NCBI GenBank assembly: GCA_039029935.1
Contig: JBCCFC010000572.1
Location: 1-8,475 of the forward strand
Source: G039029935 sp039029935
Lineage (GTDB): Bacteria > Chloroflexota > Anaerolineae > Caldilineales > Caldilineaceae
DNA length: 8,475 bases
Direction: 5' to 3'
Shown: one piece after another, positions 5,870-8,475 of the stretch
Position numbering within the stretch: the stretch's first letter is position 1
Layout: every line of letters begins with the position of its first letter
Made by a program: the position numbers and the translations under genes
The notes under the pieces: generated by a model
Databases searched by the model: none
What the model was told of the DNA's origin: nothing
Seen by the model: the letters and a program-made list of their open reading frames with translations, nothing else

Positions 5870-5904
5870 ACTGAATGTGAGCCAATCATAATAGGGATGG
5901 TACT

Positions 5905-6684
5905 TTGCATTTAGATCGCATGATGACCCTGCTCGAAACAGTCGCAACCGCTGGACGGCCTTTATCGGTGATGGAGGTGCAGCAAGCGACCAATTTGCCG
6001 CGCCCGACCTGCTATCGACTGCTCCAGACAATGACTGATCATGGTCTGCTTGATGACAAGGAGCGCAACTCACGCTATGTGCTAGGGGATCGACTCCTGC
6101 GCATTGCGTTGCTGGGTACATCCGATGTCGATGTCCGCCAAGCTGCAGCCCCGTTGATGAAGGACGCCGCCAATCAGTTTGGACAAACCGTCTTCCTCTC
6201 ACGCATTCGCAACCGGAAAGTCGAGATTATCCATGTTGAGATTCCAGACGATCCAAGACGCTCTTATTTTCATCCCGGTCTGGGGAGTCGCCCCATGCAC
6301 GCCTGTTCCTGTTCAAAAGTAATTGCCGCATTTGCCGAGGACGCCTTCCAAGAAGAGATATTGAGTGGACCGATGAAGACATATACGCAACACACAAAAG
6401 TGACCGAAGATGAGCTTCGTCAGGAATTCTCAAAAATTTTGACCTGTGGCTATGCGGAATGTGTCGAAGAAATTGAGGTCGGTGTCTCAAGCGTGGCCGC
6501 ACCAATTCAAATTCGCAACATCGGTGTAACGTTTAGTGTCGGGTCGATTGGGTCGATTCGGCAGTTCACCCCATCGACCCGTACTCAGATTGGGCATGAG
6601 CTAATCGAGCTTTCACAGAAGATCGCAACGACGATTCAACTTGCCAATCGAGAAGGGCTGTTGCCAAACAATCTGGCTGAATAG
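5905..6684 (+). CDS. IclR-family transcriptional regulator
   Basis: A 259-aa cytosolic DNA-binding regulator of normal IclR length. An N-terminal winged helix-turn-helix (about 5-65) carries RPLSVMEVQQATNLPRPTCY and RLLQTMTDHGLL. The effector-binding domain (about 80-250) has the family segments GSRPMHACSCSKVIAAFA (127-144) and GYAECVEEIEVGVSSVAAPI (182-201). The first possible start after the in-frame stop at 5878 is TTG at 5905, with GGGA 7 nt upstream; an ATG at 5920 is the alternative and would still keep the DNA-binding domain. IclR proteins commonly control catabolic or transport genes nearby and often their own expression. The sugar-binding gene 371 bp downstream is the obvious target and the 16-bp inverted repeat upstream a possible operator; both are inference. 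Confidence 0.92.
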   Translation: MHLDRMMTLLETVATAGRPLSVMEVQQATNLPRPTCYRLLQTMTDHGLLDDKERNSRYVLGDRLLRIALLGTSDVDVRQAAAPLMKDAANQFGQTVFLSRIRNRKVEIIHVEIPDDPRRSYFHPGLGSRPMHACSCSKVIAAFAEDAFQEEILSGPMKTYTQHTKVTEDELRQEFSKILTCGYAECVEEIEVGVSSVAAPIQIRNIGVTFSVGSIGSIRQFTPSTRTQIGHELIELSQKIATTIQLANREGLLPNNLAE

Positions 6685-6698
6685 ACAGAACAGACTAA

Positions 6699-6823
6699 GG
6701 CCATTCCACAAAATAAATTACCCATAGAAACGCGGAGTTAGCAATCTCTATTGCGGGTCGTACACGAGAAATCCGGCACTAGAGAGTGCCTACTCCGCGA
6801 GTATTTATTTTTGTGGAATGGCC
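6699..6823. mobile_element. MITE-like element with nested palindromes
   Basis: A 125-bp non-coding element. Its terminal inverted repeats read GGCCATTCCACAAAATAAAT inward from the left and GGCCATTCCACAAAAATAAAT from the right, differing by one A. TAA lies directly outside both ends (6696-6698 and 6824-6826), consistent with a 3-bp target duplication (CTAA if the adjacent C is counted). Inside, CGCGGAGT (6731-6738) pairs with ACTCCGCG (6792-6799). That stem encloses GCAAT/ATTGC (6741-6754) and GGCACT/AGTGCC (6775-6790). The ends suggest a non-autonomous derivative of an insertion sequence, perhaps IS5-like, but no transposase is here. It begins 14 bp after the IclR stop codon and may double as its terminator. 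Confidence 0.7.
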
Positions 6824-6834
6824 TAAAGAGATAA

Positions 6835-6940
6835 TCATTATACACAAACGCCTAGTGGCCGGAGCAAATGGCTAAGACGCAAGTGTATACAAGGCACTTT
6901 TCACGTGTTTGTCAAAATATCAGACATAAGCGTATAATGA
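6835..6940. repeat. Spaced inverted repeat overlapping the transporter promoter
   Basis: TCATTATAC (6835-6843) is the exact reverse complement of GTATAATGA (6932-6940), which contains the -10 box. A second pair, ACAAAC (6844-6849) and GTTTGT (6907-6912), overlaps the -35 box, and TATACAC (6839-6845) also pairs with GTGTATA (6883-6889). These could be operator half-sites or chance in AT-rich DNA. Confidence 0.4.
6909..6938 (+). promoter_or_regulatory. Predicted sigma70-type promoter for the sugar-binding gene
   Basis: A -35 TTGTCA (6909-6914), five of six to consensus, and a perfect -10 TATAAT (6933-6938) are separated by 18 bp. Transcription would start near 6945 and give a leader of about 110 nt. 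This is the best promoter match in the window, fitting a highly expressed transport operon. Confidence 0.65.
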
Positions 6941-6973
6941 ATCATACCACTCTATTGACCCACCCATCGGCCA

Positions 6974-6997
6974 GTCTAGTCTTGTCTATGTCTAGTC
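6974..6997 (+). promoter_or_regulatory. Direct repeat GTCTAGTC in the transporter leader
   Basis: GTCTAGTC occurs at 6974-6981 and 6990-6997, spaced 16 bp, with a related GTCTATGTC between. It lies just downstream of the predicted transcript start, where a repressor could block elongation. It is a candidate operator only. Confidence 0.3.
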
Positions 6998-7055
6998 CAG
7001 CTTCACTTTAGCCAATACAAGACATATTTTTTACCATATATCAAAGGAGACTCTT

Positions 7056-8390
7056 ATGGCTTCATTAAGTCGACGACGTTTTTTGCAACTGTCTGCCAGC
7101 GTAGCAGCCACATCATTCTTGGCTGCCTGTGTTGCGCCCACCGCACCTTCTGGTGGCGACAGTGACGGCGGTGGGATGGCCTCATCCTCAATCGAAGTGT
7201 GGGCCTATCCACGTACAGAGAATGATCTTGAGATTGTCTATGGTCCGCTAAACGAAAGCTTTGCCGAAGCGCATCCTGATATCACGGTTGAGGTCGAGGT
7301 CCAGCCTTGGGGTGGTCGCCGTGAAAAGCTCTATGCAGCAGCAGCGGCAGGGACATCACCGGACATGTGGGATGCCACCACAGACACTGTGCCAGCCTAT
7401 ATCGAAAAGGGCGTAATTCTGGGGCTGAATGACTTCTTGACCGATGAGCATTTGGGCAACTACACAGCGGCGGAACTTGAAGCCGCTAGCTTGGATGGTG
7501 TGCTCTATATGCCGTTGATTGAAGGTGAGGTTAACGGTTTTGCCTACAACGGCGGTATCCTATCTGAGTTGGGTTATGATCCGGCGACAGCAGAGTTTAG
7601 CACATGGGACTCACTCTATGGCCTGGCCGAGAAAGCGGCAGAGAATGGATACTATCTGGAAAATCTCAGCACCTTTAACTGGGGTGGATTTTTGGCAACC
7701 GTGCATGAGGCGGGTGGACAGGTCTATGCAGATGACCGCAGCCACTCCAACTTCACTGAGCAGCCAGCGATTGACGCACTGACACGCTGGGTCACCGAAT
7801 ATGAAAATGATTGGGTTCCACTGGAATATGCCATTGGTAGTGTCGATGAACAGGGTGGATTGCCGGACTACTGGCTCTCACTGGAACAGGCAACGGCACG
7901 TCGTGAAGATGCAGCCTGTGTGCAGGATGTGGAAGCCAACTCAGACTTGCAATATGTCATCGGTCACGCTCGTAGTATGGACGGGTCACAGGACCCTGTT
8001 GCCGGCTTGGTTTCTGGTCAAGGCTGGGCGATCACCCAACAGAGTGAGGCGGTTGACGCCGCACTTACATGGTTGAAGTTCATGATTACACCAGAACAGA
8101 TCGGCGACCGCGCTAATTTAGCAGGCACAACACCAGTCGGCACACAGTCCAAAGAGTACTGGTCGCCAGCCGAATGTACCTTTGATCACGTCAGTCGTTT
8201 TGGTGGTTCCCTCTTCGCAGGTGTAGACGCCAACACACTCTGGCAGGAAAGCAAAGTCGTCGCCGGACCACACTTCCAAGCAGCCGTCTTGGGTCAAGCC
8301 ACTGTCGAAGAATCACTAGAGAACATCAAGACAGAGATTGACGCATGGTTGCAGGAAAAATATGGCAGGGATCGCATCCAAGCAGCGTGA
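7056..8390 (+). CDS. Tat-exported lipoprotein, ABC sugar-binding protein (family 1)
   Basis: A 444-aa extracytoplasmic solute-binding protein for an ABC importer of the CUT1 (oligosaccharide or sugar) type. The signal peptide carries the twin-arginine motif SRRRFLQ (5-11) and the lipobox LAAC with Cys25, so the protein is exported folded and then lipid-anchored. A Gly/Ser/Asp linker follows (30-45). The mature part shows the family pattern: IEVWAYP first strand, FAEAHPDITVEVEVQPWGG, YAAAAAGTSPDMWDA, YIEKGVILGLNDF, and a late GLVSGQGWAITQQS then AALTWLKFMITPEQ. Aromatic residues (Trp85, Trp105, Trp209, Trp273) could stack on a sugar. Cys288 and Cys374 could form a disulfide. AAAGGAG (7043-7049) lies 6 nt before the ATG. 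The exact sugar cannot be read from sequence. Permease and ATPase genes are expected beyond the window. Confidence 0.93.
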   Translation: MASLSRRRFLQLSASVAATSFLAACVAPTAPSGGDSDGGGMASSSIEVWAYPRTENDLEIVYGPLNESFAEAHPDITVEVEVQPWGGRREKLYAAAAAGTSPDMWDATTDTVPAYIEKGVILGLNDFLTDEHLGNYTAAELEAASLDGVLYMPLIEGEVNGFAYNGGILSELGYDPATAEFSTWDSLYGLAEKAAENGYYLENLSTFNWGGFLATVHEAGGQVYADDRSHSNFTEQPAIDALTRWVTEYENDWVPLEYAIGSVDEQGGLPDYWLSLEQATARREDAACVQDVEANSDLQYVIGHARSMDGSQDPVAGLVSGQGWAITQQSEAVDAALTWLKFMITPEQIGDRANLAGTTPVGTQSKEYWSPAECTFDHVSRFGGSLFAGVDANTLWQESKVVAGPHFQAAVLGQATVEESLENIKTEIDAWLQEKYGRDRIQAA

Positions 8391-8475
8391 TGGGTGGACA
8401 TATGTATTATGAGGTTTGCAGGGGTTTGGTGGACGCTGTTGAACGTGACAGGCATCCCGCAGCCGGGCAACTCGC
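8391..8475 (+). other. Start of the region after the sugar-binding gene, possible partial ORF
   Basis: Two overlapping frames stay open to the window end. One begins at ATG 8402 (MYYEVCRGLV...), the other at ATG 8409 (MRFAGVWWTLLNV...). Neither has a clear ribosome site, and neither is long enough to identify. A permease gene would be expected soon after, so one may be its start, but the stretch may equally be non-coding. I see no terminator hairpin after 8390. Confidence 0.2.

Noticed and set aside
5707..5910. Minus-strand 67-codon frame across the palindromes
   Set aside because: Its sequence is the translation of the TTCGACAGGCTC repeat and the inverted repeat, a common false ORF.
6699..6823. 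tRNA or riboswitch reading of the cloverleaf-like fold
   Set aside because: No T-loop GTTCRA motif, no acceptor-like 3' end and no conserved aptamer core; terminal repeats and flanking TAA fit a mobile element better.

Overview
The window looks like chromosome of a free-living, aerobic or facultative bacterium, most plausibly a member of the Chloroflexota (Anaerolineae/Caldilineae type). This is an inference. It rests on the style of the Tat-exported lipoprotein sugar-binding protein, the Thr/Glu/Asp-rich linkers after the lipobox, the moderate GC content, and the short tandem repeats and TTCGACAGGCTC palindrome in the intergenic DNA. No rRNA or tRNA is present to confirm it.

Layout. Positions 85-4748 are a minus-strand block. 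In transcription order it holds a cytosolic SELENBP1/methanethiol-oxidase-family protein (3384-4748), a YccU-type CoA-binding Rossmann protein (2832-3281) and a plant-type [2Fe-2S] ferredoxin (2500-2832, coupled to the previous gene by a TAATG overlap). After a 315-bp gap comes a large secreted lipoprotein (85-2184) with a metallo-beta-lactamase domain followed by two tandem ferredoxin-like 'ABM' domains. Octamer or heptamer tandem repeats lie in the DNA before or after each gene of the SELENBP-CoA-ferredoxin cluster.

A divergent promoter region (4869-5072) separates this block from plus-strand genes. The first is an AlkD-like DNA alkylation repair gene (5073-5717), broken by an in-frame TAA thirty codons in. 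A TTCGACAGGCTC palindrome and a perfect 16-bp inverted repeat follow, then an IclR-family regulator (5905-6684). Next come a 125-bp MITE-like element with nested palindromes (6699-6823), a well-formed sigma70-type promoter, and a Tat/lipoprotein ABC sugar-binding protein (7056-8390). The last 85 bases probably lead towards the transporter permeases, but these are outside the window.

How the parts may work together (inference). The IclR regulator probably controls the adjacent sugar-uptake operon. The SELENBP, CoA-binding and ferredoxin genes may form a small sulfur/redox unit, but only the ferredoxin and CoA-binding genes show direct evidence of coupling.

Nothing here is clearly a new defence or mobile system. 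The most interesting points are the nonsense codon in the alkylation-repair gene, the nested-palindrome element, the octamer arrays in inverted orientation around the CoA-binding/ferredoxin pair, and the unusual MBL-ABM-ABM lipoprotein.
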